Positions 16,301-24,852 of a stretch of DNA of 64,000 nucleotides are shown in pieces. Position 1 is the stretch's first letter. Each line of letters starts with the position of its first letter. Source of the DNA: Desulfatibacillum alkenivorans DSM 16219 (lineage in GTDB: Bacteria > Desulfobacterota > Desulfobacteria > Desulfobacterales > Desulfatibacillaceae); the NCBI RefSeq assembly GCF_900142135.1, contig NZ_FQZU01000006.1, forward strand, positions 149,998 through 213,997, read 5' to 3'. The notes beneath the pieces were generated by a model that did not search any database, was not told where the DNA came from, and saw only the letters and a list, made by a program, of their open reading frames with translations. Both the position numbers and the translations under genes were made by a program.

Positions 16301-17173
16301 TTAATACAAGGAAAGAAAATAATTGAGAGAGGACTTGCGAATCAGCTTTTCGGAAAAACCGTCTCGTCCCGGCCGGGCGATCGTCCGCCCCAAGGAAAGG
16401 CCCCAGGACGCCAGACCCTCCAATGGCCTTGCTCTGCCGTGGCTTTTTTCTGCAGCGTACCGGCACTTGCCGTGCATGGCGGCTTTATTCAAAAAATACT
16501 CCCGGGTCATGCGGTCCGGGGTCATAAAATGAGTAACGCAGAGGCCGGGGTCGTAGACTGTCGCCAATCCCGCCTTTTCCAGGCGCAGCATGATTTCCAG
16601 GTCTTCGCTGTCGCCAAGGCCCTTGCCCGAGCGGCCCAGACCCGTGTGAAAGCCTCCGATTTTTACCAGAACCTTTTTGGGAAAGGCCATATTGGTTCCG
16701 TACAGGATCTGAGGATATTTGAGAAAACGCCTTTGCGGGCCATGGTCCAGCTTGTTGCACCAGATTTCCAGGTCTGACGAAAACCAGGACGGCGGGGTTT
16801 CAATGCACTCCACCCGGATGGGACCGCCGGCCGCGCCCGGATTGGGGATGTCATGGAGCAGGCTGTCCAGATTATTCAGGTATTGGGGATCCAAAACCGC
16901 GTCGTCGTCCACATAGACGATGAAATCGCCCTTGGACTCTTTGACGGCCCGGTTCCGGGCGTGGGAAAGGCCCTGGCGGGATTCCTGTACGATTCGCAGA
17001 CGGGCATGCCGGGCGGAAAGGTCCGCCAGCACGGCCGCCGTGTCGTCCGTGGAGTTGTTGTCCACCGCCAGCACTTCATAGTCCGGGGCGCCTTCCTGGG
17101 CCAAGGCCGCCAGGATGGACCGCTCCAGGATGTCGCTCCGATTGTACGTGCAAACGGCGATGGTGTATGTCAT
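16301..17173 (-). CDS. Glycosyltransferase family 2 protein
   Basis: A 290-residue GT-A fold glycosyltransferase. The N-terminal nucleotide-sugar site reads TIAVCTYNRSDIL, followed by VDNNSTDDT near residue 38, the metal-binding triad VYVDDDAVLD near 88, and the acceptor-side GLGDSEDLEIMLRLEKAG near 190. The protein has no membrane anchor. GGAGGGGG precedes the ATG. The sugar and acceptor are unknown. It lies just upstream of a repeat gap and downstream of the LysE gene on the same strand (30 bases apart), so the two may share a transcript. Confidence 0.9.
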   Translation of the reverse strand: MTYTIAVCTYNRSDILERSILAALAQEGAPDYEVLAVDNNSTDDTAAVLADLSARHARLRIVQESRQGLSHARNRAVKESKGDFIVYVDDDAVLDPQYLNNLDSLLHDIPNPGAAGGPIRVECIETPPSWFSSDLEIWCNKLDHGPQRRFLKYPQILYGTNMAFPKKVLVKIGGFHTGLGRSGKGLGDSEDLEIMLRLEKAGLATVYDPGLCVTHFMTPDRMTREYFLNKAAMHGKCRYAAEKSHGRARPLEGLASWGLSLGRTIARPGRDGFSEKLIRKSSLNYFLSLY

Positions 17174-17203
17174 GACCGCCCCCTCCGGCGGCTAGGCAAA
17201 TGT

Positions 17204-17839
17204 TTATTTTTCGATGAAGGCCAGACGGCAGGCGAGTCCCACGAGCATGGCGCCCAGGCAGCGTTCCAGCCACAGGCCGACCTTTTTGCTTTCCCGCAAT
17301 TTGACGGTCAGGCGATCGCCCAAAAAGATGATGGGCGGCTCCACAAAGGCGGCTACGACGATGATCAGAGCGCCGTGCACGAACAATTGCAGCCACATGG
17401 GGCCTGCTCCCTGCACCACGAACTGGGGCAGAAAAGCCAGGAAAAAAGTCGCGACCTTGGGGTTGAACAGGTCCACCAGAACCCCCTGCCGAAACACCGG
17501 CCACAGGTTGCCGCTTTTCACTTCCTTGTTTGCGGTCAAAGCCTCTCCGCCGGAGCGAAAGGCCTGGAGGCCCAGCCAAAGCAAGTAGGCCACGCCCGCC
17601 CACTTGACCACCGAAAAGGCCGTGGCCGAAGCAGCCACAATGGCCGACAACCCCAGCGCCGCCAAAGCTACATGCCCCATGGCGCCCGTCCAGATGCCGA
17701 ACATGGCGGCAAGGCCGTTCTTTTTGCCGCCGTTGACCGTGTGGCCCATAATAAAGGCGATGTCCGGTCCAGGGGCCAGATTCAAAATCAAAGCAGCGGC
17801 GAAAAACGACGTCCAATGGGCCGGGCTGTATTCCAACAT
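17204..17839 (-). CDS. LysE/RhtB-family amino-acid exporter
   Basis: A 211-residue inner-membrane protein with about six spans. The family signature LNLAPGPDIAFIMGHTVNGGKKNG is near residue 19, and a second conserved block is VDLFNPKVATFFLAFLPQFV near 122. Members export amino acids or related small molecules. GGAG lies nine bases before the ATG. It lies 30 bases upstream of the glycosyltransferase gene on the same strand. Confidence 0.9.
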   Translation of the reverse strand: MLEYSPAHWTSFFAAALILNLAPGPDIAFIMGHTVNGGKKNGLAAMFGIWTGAMGHVALAALGLSAIVAASATAFSVVKWAGVAYLLWLGLQAFRSGGEALTANKEVKSGNLWPVFRQGVLVDLFNPKVATFFLAFLPQFVVQGAGPMWLQLFVHGALIIVVAAFVEPPIIFLGDRLTVKLRESKKVGLWLERCLGAMLVGLACRLAFIEK

Positions 17840-17956
17840 GATGCAAACTCCGAAAAAAAAGATGGTTCAGGCTAATGCCTTGTCGGCCGACATCATAAGG
17901 CCTGCCGCCTGCAAAGGCAAGGGGCGATCTTTTTTCTTGCCGTCTGTTCCGCATAA

Positions 17957-17998
17957 AAAAACGCGGGCCCCGGCCCCCACCGGCGTCCGCGTTTTCTA
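17957..17998 (-). terminator. Intrinsic terminator of the aldehyde dehydrogenase gene
   Basis: On the minus strand the arms AAAACGCGGACGCCGG and CCGGGGCCCGCGTTTTTTT enclose a short G-rich loop and end in seven U. It lies 20 bases after the stop at 18019. Confidence 0.75.
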
Positions 17999-18018
17999 TC
18001 ATAGCTGTATGGAGCAAT

Positions 18019-19455
18019 TTACAGCTTGTCGATCATAAACCTGAGGGCTTTCTCGAAACCCGCGCTGTATGGCGCCCGTATCAACCGGGTGCTGCACGGG
18101 CTGCCCTGGAAGAACACGCCCCGTTTGTTGGAAAAGGTGTCGAATCCTTCCGGGCCGTGATACGAGCCCATGCCGCTGAATCCCACGCCGCCGAAGGGCA
18201 GATCGTCCTGGGCCACGTGCAAAAGCGTGTTGTTGATGCACGTACCCCCGGCCTGGGTCATTTTCAGGACCTTTTGCACCCATCTATCCTTGTTGGAAAA
18301 ATAATACAAGGCCAAAGGCCTGGGCCGGGCGTTAACATAAGCGATGGCCTCGTCCAGGGTGGAGTAGGGCAAAACCGGCAAAATCGGCCCGAAAATTTCG
18401 TCCTGCAGCAGGATCATGTCCTCCGTGCCGTTCAAAACAATAGTGGGCGCGATTTTTTTCGTGGCCGGATCGATCTCCTCATTGGCCGGATTCACCCGGA
18501 TCACCTTGGCGCCTTTTTCCTCCGCATCCTTTATGGCGTGATGCAGGCGGTCGAAATGGCGCGTGGTGATGATGGACGTAAAGTCCGGATTGTTCTCCAA
18601 AGTAGGATAGCAAGTGCGGATGGCTTTTTCAAAGGCCTCCACAAACTGATTCACCTTGTTTTCCGGTACCAGGGCATAATCCGGGGCGATGCAGGTCTGC
18701 CCGGCGTTGAAGAATTTGCCGTGTGCGATCCTGTCAGCGGCCGCCTGAACATCAAAATCCTGGCCCACGATGGCCGGAGACTTGCCGCCCAATTCCAGGG
18801 TCACGGGCGTCAAATTTTCCGCCGCCGCCGCCATGACCTGCTTGCCCACGCTGGTGGAGCCGGTAAAGCATATGTGGTCGAAGGGCAGCCGGGAAAATGC
18901 CGAACCCACGCCTGGCCCGCTGAAAATCACGCTCACCTTGTCGGGCGGAAAAATAGCGCCCAACAGGTCTTTCATGCACTGGGAGGTCCGGGGCGTAAAC
19001 ACCGACGGCTTGAGCATGACCCGGTTTCCCGCCGCCAAAGCGCTCAGCGTAGGAACCATGGCCAGGTAAAAGGGGTAGTTCCACGGTGATATAACGCCCA
19101 CCACTCCCAAAGGCTCCATATACACCCTGGCTTTGCCCGGCATATACAGCCAGCCCACGCTCCGTTTGCGCGGCTTCATCCATTTTTTCAAATGCTTCTT
19201 GGTGTAATGCACCATGGACAAGGTGGTGTTGATTTCCGCAATCAGTATTTCGTGACGGGAGCGGGAGCCGAAATCCTGCACCATGGCCTCCACGATTTCG
19301 TCCACGCGTTGGCCGATGGCCGTTTCGATCCGTTCCAGTTCCTTAATGCGTTCCTGGTATGAGGTGGGGCCCTGGGCGATGAAAGCGGCTTTTTGCGCTT
19401 CCAGAATTTCCACCATGGCCGCGACGTTGGAATTGGGTTTGCGGGCTGTGGTCAT
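18019..19455 (-). CDS. Aldehyde dehydrogenase (coniferyl/long-chain aldehyde dehydrogenase-like)
   Basis: A 478-residue NAD(P)-dependent aldehyde dehydrogenase of the class 3 type. It carries SPWNYPFYL near residue 123, the cofactor motif FTGSTSVGKQV near 198, the catalytic Glu in LELGGKSP near 222, and the catalytic Cys in NAGQTCIAPDY near 257. GAGGAG precedes the ATG. Two TGACC-N3-GGTCA palindromes lie 75-120 bases upstream. The neighbouring GMC oxidoreductase on the same strand could supply the aldehyde by oxidising an alcohol, an inference from context. Confidence 0.92.
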   Translation of the reverse strand: MTTARKPNSNVAAMVEILEAQKAAFIAQGPTSYQERIKELERIETAIGQRVDEIVEAMVQDFGSRSRHEILIAEINTTLSMVHYTKKHLKKWMKPRKRSVGWLYMPGKARVYMEPLGVVGVISPWNYPFYLAMVPTLSALAAGNRVMLKPSVFTPRTSQCMKDLLGAIFPPDKVSVIFSGPGVGSAFSRLPFDHICFTGSTSVGKQVMAAAAENLTPVTLELGGKSPAIVGQDFDVQAAADRIAHGKFFNAGQTCIAPDYALVPENKVNQFVEAFEKAIRTCYPTLENNPDFTSIITTRHFDRLHHAIKDAEEKGAKVIRVNPANEEIDPATKKIAPTIVLNGTEDMILLQDEIFGPILPVLPYSTLDEAIAYVNARPRPLALYYFSNKDRWVQKVLKMTQAGGTCINNTLLHVAQDDLPFGGVGFSGMGSYHGPEGFDTFSNKRGVFFQGSPCSTRLIRAPYSAGFEKALRFMIDKL

Positions 19456-19528
19456 GACGACTCCTCATGTGCGTCTGGGTTGGAATTTAAATGGGGCGGG
19501 CCTGTGGGTCCTGCTTCGCCCCTCATAA

Positions 19529-19575
19529 TGACCCACGGTCATTTAGTATTCTATAATTTAATTGACCTTGGGTCA
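19529..19575. promoter_or_regulatory. Paired operator palindromes upstream of aldehyde dehydrogenase
   Basis: TGACCCACGGTCA at 19529-19541 and TGACCTTGGGTCA at 19563-19575 share the form TGACC-N3-GGTCA, with centres 34 bases apart. An A/T-rich segment between them (TAAATTATAGAAT on the minus strand) supplies possible -10 boxes, with TTGATT as a -35. This is typical of dimeric repressor control. Confidence 0.6.
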
Positions 19576-19978
19576 TAAATCAATGAAAAAAATACGCTGC
19601 CTCAAAAAAATCATCAAAAAATGACCCTCGAATATAAAACAATAACCATGAAATCTCGAAGAATCAAGCCAGTACGATGCGTTATTTCCTGTTTTTAAAA
19701 GGGCGCCGCGGCTGACGGAATTGGGCGGCATTTAAAATGCCTTCACCGGCGATTCTTTTCAGTCTTGCAGAAATCGGTTCTTGTCCCCGTAAATATCTTC
19801 CAGCCTTGCCGCCGCCGCTCACCTCCACAGCCCGTCATCCCGGCAAGGGGCGGTCTGCTTTTCAAGACCGCCCCGTAAGCCGGGACCCAGCGTTATGAAT
19901 TTGACCGGGAACAGAAAACATAGTTGAGTGCAACTTGACCTCAAACGTCAAACGTGGATTTGACCCCATGCCGCGAAA
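19576..19978. other. Gene-free gap with two repeat copies
   Basis: Nothing codes here. A 62-base repeat (CGTCATCCCGGCAAGG ... CCGGGACCCAGCG, 19833-19894) is the inverted counterpart of 2850-2909. A RAYT-type terminal repeat follows at 19941-19969. The rest is A/T-rich promoter-side DNA of the aldehyde dehydrogenase gene. Confidence 0.55.
19941..19969 (-). repeat. Solitary copy of the RAYT-element terminal repeat, one mismatch
   Basis: TCAAACGTCAAACGTGGATT and the following TGACCCCAT match the right end of the element at 36403-36433 except for one G in place of A. It ends nine bases before the GMC oxidoreductase stop codon. Confidence 0.75.
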
Positions 19979-21304
19979 TCAAGCGGCTTCTTTTTCCTCG
20001 GGCTGAACCCCTTCGGCTCCCGCCAAATGGGCGCCCAGGCGTTTGGCAAGGCCTATGAGCGCCAGTGTGGGCGGCAGGCCCCAGGCTTCGGGGATCACCG
20101 AGCAGTCGCACACGTAGAGGTTGTCATACTGGGTCCGGAGGTTGGAGTCCACCACCTCGCCCAGTTTGGCCGTGCCGCCGGGATGGGCGGCGATGTACCA
20201 TGTTTTGTACACGGCGGTTGCGCCCGCGTTTTTCAGGATGCCCTTGGCCCGTTCAAAGCCTTTGTTCAGGCTGGCCTTGTCCGATCTGGCCAGGCGTTTG
20301 TTGACAAGCCCCCGTTTGGTGATTTCGCCGCCCAAGGAGTCCCGGGCCTTGATCATGATCCCCAGGGTGTTGCGGTGATTGATGGCGCCGCCCAGCTTGA
20401 GCACCTGGGCGCTGAAGGCCATGTGCATCATCTGGTGCAGGGTCATGTCGGTCATCATGTAGCCTTCGTCCTTGATGTGCACTCCGGCGGCCATGGGCAT
20501 TTCGCCTCTGCCCTCCATGCCCGGAACCACGCCGATAGCCACGAACAGGGGGTCGAAAAAGAAATTGTAGCCCGCTTCCTTGATGCCCGCGGTCCGCAAA
20601 AGCAGGGGCGTGCCGATGCCGCCGGCGCTGACGATGATTTTCGGCGCGTAGGCCTTGTACACCTTGCCGTTCTTTTTAAAGGCCACGCCTACGGCTTTGT
20701 TTCCGTCCATGAGAATCCGTTCGGCTTTGGCCCGGTTTAACAGCCTGGCGCCGTTGCGCACCGCTTCCTCCACGTACCAGCGGGAGGACCACTTGGCCCG
20801 GTTGGGGCATCCGTAATAGCACTTGTAGCAGTTTTTCTCGCAGTTTTCCTGAACCAGATACTTGTCCAGGTTGTTCCAGGAGTACCCAAGATCCCGGGCG
20901 CTTTCCCGGATCAGCAGGGATTGGGGCGCCATATACGCGTCGTCGATCTTCCGGATAGGCAGTTCCTGGCGGACATCGGCCGTTATCTGGGACAAATCCA
21001 CCCCATAGCGCCGGAACATGTCGTGATCCGGTTCAAAAGCCGTGCCGCAATACACGACCGACCCGCCGCCCGTGGTAATCCCCCGGGCCATGGCCAGCCC
21101 TTCGGTGGTGAAAAGCATGCCCTTGCCGGGAGTCCCCAAAATATCCACGGCTTGGGGCAGGGTTCCCTTCAAAGGCTCATTGCCCCCCCATTCCAGAATC
21201 AATGGCTTTTGTCCGGCTAATGAAAGCTCCCTGGCCAGGGTTCCCCCCCCGGGGCCGGACCCGATGATGATTGCGTCGAATTCCTGCTTGTTGGCGTTTT
21301 TCAT
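19979..21304 (-). CDS. GMC-family FAD-dependent oxidoreductase (alcohol oxidase-like)
   Basis: A 441-residue flavoprotein. The N-terminal FAD motif IIGSGPGGGTLARELSLAG is near residue 12, the middle part holds IVSAGGIGTPLLLRTAGI near 230, and the C-terminal GMC block runs AAHPGGTAKLG ... LYVCDCSVIPEAWGLPPTLAL with the expected catalytic region. A cysteine cluster CEKNCYKCYYGCP near residue 150 is notable and recalls long-chain alcohol oxidases. ATG 21304 has GGAG six bases upstream. It likely oxidises an alcohol; electron acceptor unknown. Confidence 0.85.
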   Translation of the reverse strand: MKNANKQEFDAIIIGSGPGGGTLARELSLAGQKPLILEWGGNEPLKGTLPQAVDILGTPGKGMLFTTEGLAMARGITTGGGSVVYCGTAFEPDHDMFRRYGVDLSQITADVRQELPIRKIDDAYMAPQSLLIRESARDLGYSWNNLDKYLVQENCEKNCYKCYYGCPNRAKWSSRWYVEEAVRNGARLLNRAKAERILMDGNKAVGVAFKKNGKVYKAYAPKIIVSAGGIGTPLLLRTAGIKEAGYNFFFDPLFVAIGVVPGMEGRGEMPMAAGVHIKDEGYMMTDMTLHQMMHMAFSAQVLKLGGAINHRNTLGIMIKARDSLGGEITKRGLVNKRLARSDKASLNKGFERAKGILKNAGATAVYKTWYIAAHPGGTAKLGEVVDSNLRTQYDNLYVCDCSVIPEAWGLPPTLALIGLAKRLGAHLAGAEGVQPEEKEAA

Positions 21305-21637
21305 GGAAATCTCCATTTGGTGAGTATAAAAGGACAGGGATGTCGCAGGCGGAATAGCGTATTTGGGACTATATCCTTTGCGACGCACTGCGTCAATAGC
21401 TTTTTAATCGATCGGTCAAGTTTTTAGCCCCGCCCCTGGGAAAATCCCTTTGATTGACCCCCGGCCGGGGTTCTGATAATTCTGTGCATTATAAGGAATG
21501 ATATCCGATTGAAAGAGAGACAATATGGGATTTCGGGGACATGAACTTATTTCTGTATACTTGACTAAATATAACGTGAAATCGATGAGATAAGTATCGA
21601 GTCCCCCGAAATCCAATGATATGCAACGGGAGAAAAT
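21305..21637. other. Divergent intergenic region between GMC oxidoreductase and purN
   Basis: The region is A/T-rich towards purN. AATCGATCGGTCAA at 21406-21419 resembles a TetR-type half-palindrome near the GMC start. CCCCGGCCGGGG-like symmetry occurs near 21460. No gene or strong promoter was identified. Confidence 0.4.
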
Positions 21638-22393
21638 ATGGCGGAAAAACTGAAAATAGGCGCCCTGATTTCGGGCGGAGGGACCAATCTCCAGGCGATC
21701 ATCGACGCGTGCGAGGCGGGGGAAATCAACGCGGAGATGGCGTTTGTGGGATCGGACCACCCCGGCGTCAAGGGCCTGGACCGGGCGGCGAAGCACGGCA
21801 TTCCAAGCTTTGTCATGGAATACGGCCCGATATTGAAAAATCCGGAAGATTACCCGGCGGCCCCGGGCCTGGACCTGGACGACGTGATTTCCAAGCAGCA
21901 TCTTTTTTACGGGGAAGGCGCTTTGGAGCGGGCCGAGCTTTATTGCGCGGTTCGCGCCGTGGCCGAGGCCCAATTGCTGAAGGAAATGGACAAGTTTGAA
22001 TACGACGTCCTGGTTCTGGCCGGCTTCATGCGCATTTTTACGCCTTATATAATAGACAAAATCAACAAGGGGCATGACCTTCCCAGGATTATGAACATTC
22101 ATCCGGCCCTGCTTCCGGCCTTTCCCGGCGTGGACGGCTACGGAGACACCTTTGCCTACGGCTGCAAAGTGGGCGGCTGCACCGTGCATTTTGTGGATTA
22201 CGGCGAGGATTCCGGCCCCATCATCGGCCAGAAAGCCTACACCATCGATCCCGGAGACACGGAGGCGGACATCCGAAAAAAAGGCCTGGAGCTGGAATGG
22301 CGGCTTTACCCCGAGTGCATCGGGCTTTATGCGGACGGCCGCCTGTCCCTGGCCAAGCGCGGCCGGCGCACCGTGGTGGAAGTCAGTAGATAA
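21638..22393 (+). CDS. purN: Phosphoribosylglycinamide formyltransferase
   Basis: A 251-residue folate-dependent formyltransferase of purine synthesis, transferring a formyl group to GAR. The substrate site IGALISGGGTNLQAIIDAC is at the N-terminus. The catalytic block shows LAGFMRIFTP, the Asn-His pair MNIHPALLPAFPG, and the Asp in VDYGEDSGPII. The usual enzyme is about 190-215 residues; here an extra segment of roughly 40 residues (about 58-100) follows the second strand. GGGAG is six bases before the ATG. It is flanked by repeats and stands alone. Confidence 0.88.
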   Translation: MAEKLKIGALISGGGTNLQAIIDACEAGEINAEMAFVGSDHPGVKGLDRAAKHGIPSFVMEYGPILKNPEDYPAAPGLDLDDVISKQHLFYGEGALERAELYCAVRAVAEAQLLKEMDKFEYDVLVLAGFMRIFTPYIIDKINKGHDLPRIMNIHPALLPAFPGVDGYGDTFAYGCKVGGCTVHFVDYGEDSGPIIGQKAYTIDPGDTEADIRKKGLELEWRLYPECIGLYADGRLSLAKRGRRTVVEVSR

Positions 22394-22952
22394 TTGTCCC
22401 GCAACATTTTGGAACAGCCTCATTCCTTGATTGACGCAAAACAGGCGGGCGGATTATCCTTTTTCTAACAAAAGGCTTGTATAGAAGAAATGCAAAAGGG
22501 CAATCTCGGCCGTTCCAACCTTTTGGTTAGGCCCTCTGCCGGAGCTGGCTATCAGGGGGCGGCCCAGGCAAGGCCGTTCTTTGCCTGGGCGCGAAGCGCA
22601 GTAGGTGCGACCGGGAAAGATTGCAGAAATCAGGCAAGGCCGGCGGGCGGCAGCCTTCGGTTACGATCTCGTTCCCATGCTTCGCGTGGGAATGCATATG
22701 GAACTGCTTGAAATCCAAACCTTTCCATTAGATGTCGCGTTGCGAACCCGGCAGGATGCTGCTCTGCCGGGGCTGCCCGCTTAAAGAGGCGCCTCCTTAA
22801 AACCTGGCGCCATGCAGCCGCGGGGGGCTCCCCGCCCTGTAGCCGCGAGGTTTCCTCGCAATGCACTTACGCGGTCTCACCGCCCCGCGGCCGTAAAGAC
22901 CGCCCCGTTCCGTGTGCGTCCGCTTTATAATAATTAATTTGGAGGGTTTGAC
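22394..22952. repeat. Gap filled by interspersed palindromic repeats
   Basis: No gene is supported. GGGGGCGGCCCAGGC ... TTTGCCTGGGCGCGAAGCGC lies near 22556-22601, GCCGGCGGGCGGCAGCC at 22640-22656, CTCGTTCCCATGCTTCGCGT followed by GGGAATGCATATGG at 22668-22701, and CCCGGCAGGATGCTGCTCTG near 22749. The order of the modules is the same as in the tandem duplication at 26.3 kb. The ribosome-binding site of pgm (GGAGGG) is at 22940-22945. Confidence 0.65.
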
Positions 22953-24605
22953 ATGGCTTTGCATGCATTGGCCGGAAAAATGGCCCCAAGAGACATATTG
23001 GAAAACATCCCCAGGCTGGTGACCGAATATTACGCGGCCAGGCCGGATCCAAACAACCCTTTGGAACAGGTTTCCTTCGGAACCTCCGGGCACCGGGGCT
23101 CCTCCAAGTCCAGGAGCTTTAACGAGGACCATATCCTGGCCGTATCCCAGGCCATTTGCGAGTATAGAGCTTCCCAAAAAATTACGGGGCCTTTGTTCAT
23201 GGGCATGGACACCCACGCCCTGTCCGAGCCCGCGTTCGTCACGGCCCTGGAGGTGTTCGCCGCCAACGGGCAAAAGGTCGTCGTCCAGCAAGGCCGGACC
23301 TACACGCCTACGCCGGTCATTTCCCACGCCATCCTGGTCCATAACCTGGCGGGCCGGGGAGGAACCGCGGACGGCGTGGTCATCACCCCGTCCCACAATC
23401 CCCCGGGCGACGGCGGATTCAAGTACAATCCCCCGGAAGCCGGGCCTGCAGGCGCGGAAATCACCCAGGTCATCCAGGATCGCGCCAACCAAATCATGCA
23501 AGGGGGGCTGAAGGAGATCCAAAGGATTTCCTTCAAAAAGGCCATGGCCTCGGATTTTGTCATGGAAAAGGATTACCTGGCGCCCTACGTGGACGATTTG
23601 AAAAACGTCCTGGACATGGACGCGATTACCAATGCGGGCCTGAAAATAGGCTGCGATCCCCTGGGGGGCTCCGGCCTGTATTTTTGGGAGGTTATCGCCT
23701 CCAAATACAAGATGGACATCCAGGTGGTCAATCCGGTCCTGGACCCGGCCTTTGGCTTTATGACCGTGGATAAAGACGGCAAAATCCGTATGGACTGTTC
23801 GTCGCCTTACGCCATGGCGGGGCTCATCGGCCTGAAAGACGATTTTGACATCGCCTTTGGCAATGATCCGGACTACGACCGCCACGGCATCGTAACAAAA
23901 GGCTCCGGCCTTATGAATCCCAACCACTACCTGGCCGCGGCCTGCTGGTATCTTTTCGCCAACCGCCCCGGCTGGAAAGCCTCGGCCGGCATCGGCAAGA
24001 CCCTGGTTTCCAGCTCCATGCTGGATAGAGTCGCCCAGGCTCTGGACAGGCCCATCTGCGAAGTCCCCGTGGGCTTTAAGTGGTTTACGGACGGGCTTAT
24101 CAGCGGAGATTTCGGGTTCGCCGGAGAGGAAAGCGCCGGCGCCTCCTTCTCCCGCCTGGACGGAAGCGTCTGGACCACGGATAAGGACGGCTTTATCATG
24201 GACCTGCTGGCGGCGGAGATCACGGCCAAAACCGGAAGCGATCCCGGCCAAATATACAAGGACCTGGAAGACAAATTCGGAAGCCCCATTTACAGCAGGG
24301 TGGACGCGCCTGCTTCGGCCGAGCAGAAAAACGTGCTCAAAGGCCTTACCCCGGACATGGTGGAGGGAAGCGAACTGGCCGGGGAGGCCATTGAGGCCAA
24401 ACTCACCAACGCCCCCGGCAACGGCGCGGCCATCGGCGGGCTGAAGGTCGTCGCAAAAAACGGCTGGTTTGCGGCCAGGCCTTCGGGAACCGAGGATATA
24501 TACAAAATATACATGGAGAGTTTTAAGGGCGAAAACCATCTGAAAAGGATCCGGGAGGAAGCCCAGGCCATGGTCGCCAAGGCGTTCAAGGCGGCGGGCG
24601 TTTAG
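22953..24605 (+). CDS. pgm: Phosphoglucomutase (alpha-D-glucose phosphate-specific)
   Basis: A 550-residue enzyme of full length that interconverts glucose 1-phosphate and glucose 6-phosphate. Seen motifs are [11 protein letters not shown] near residue 42, the phosphoserine loop [12 protein letters not shown] near 145, the metal loop [12 protein letters not shown] near 305, and the sugar- and phosphate-binding GEESAGASF and [12 protein letters not shown] near 393 and 510. GGAGGG precedes the ATG by seven bases. It stands alone, providing sugar nucleotides or glycogen precursors. Confidence 0.95.
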   Translation: MALHALAGKMAPRDILENIPRLVTEYYAARPDPNNPLEQVSFGTSGHRGSSKSRSFNEDHILAVSQAICEYRASQKITGPLFMGMDTHALSEPAFVTALEVFAANGQKVVVQQGRTYTPTPVISHAILVHNLAGRGGTADGVVITPSHNPPGDGGFKYNPPEAGPAGAEITQVIQDRANQIMQGGLKEIQRISFKKAMASDFVMEKDYLAPYVDDLKNVLDMDAITNAGLKIGCDPLGGSGLYFWEVIASKYKMDIQVVNPVLDPAFGFMTVDKDGKIRMDCSSPYAMAGLIGLKDDFDIAFGNDPDYDRHGIVTKGSGLMNPNHYLAAACWYLFANRPGWKASAGIGKTLVSSSMLDRVAQALDRPICEVPVGFKWFTDGLISGDFGFAGEESAGASFSRLDGSVWTTDKDGFIMDLLAAEITAKTGSDPGQIYKDLEDKFGSPIYSRVDAPASAEQKNVLKGLTPDMVEGSELAGEAIEAKLTNAPGNGAAIGGLKVVAKNGWFAARPSGTEDIYKIYMESFKGENHLKRIREEAQAMVAKAFKAAGV

Positions 24606-24702
24606 GGCGCCGCCAGGTTTTGAGGAAGGCGTTCCTTAAGTGCTTCTTGGCTTTTTTATACAAAAGAAGCAGGGGCCGCTTCACGTCTTTTAAGTCGAAA
24701 AA

Positions 24703-24718
24703 TGTGATTTGAATCACA
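24703..24718. promoter_or_regulatory. CRP-type palindrome upstream of the TPR-SPOR gene
   Basis: TGTGATTTGAATCACA is a perfect TGTGA-N6-TCACA site. It is centred about 81 bases upstream of the predicted transcription start of the promoter at 24756-24784, near a usual activator position. Confidence 0.55.
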
Positions 24719-24755
24719 CAACAGCCGGAAAATCTACAAAATTCCGCCAATAACA

Positions 24756-24784
24756 TTGACTTTGCCGGCCTGTTTTCGTATACT
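24756..24784 (+). promoter_or_regulatory. Sigma-70 promoter of the TPR-SPOR gene
   Basis: TTGACT and TATACT are separated by 17 bases, 69 bases upstream of the ATG at 24853. A near-consensus match. Confidence 0.65.
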
Positions 24785-24852
24785 TTCAAACCGTAAAGCG
24801 CTTTTTCGATCTGTTGCAATCAATCACATTCCATAAAGGTTCGGGGGATAAC

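Noticed and set aside
15603..16326. ORFs of 60-140 residues in the 15.6-16.3 kb gap
   Set aside because: They coincide with repeat modules on both strands and have cysteine/arginine-rich nonsense composition.
9613..19969. Composite transposon bounded by the two solitary RAYT ends
   Set aside because: RAYT ends are not known to mobilise 10-kb segments, one end has a mismatch, and the genes between are ordinary; kept only as a low-interest remark.
22797..24539. 580-residue minus-strand frame opposite pgm
   Set aside because: It is the antisense shadow of a clear phosphoglucomutase with all motifs on the plus strand.
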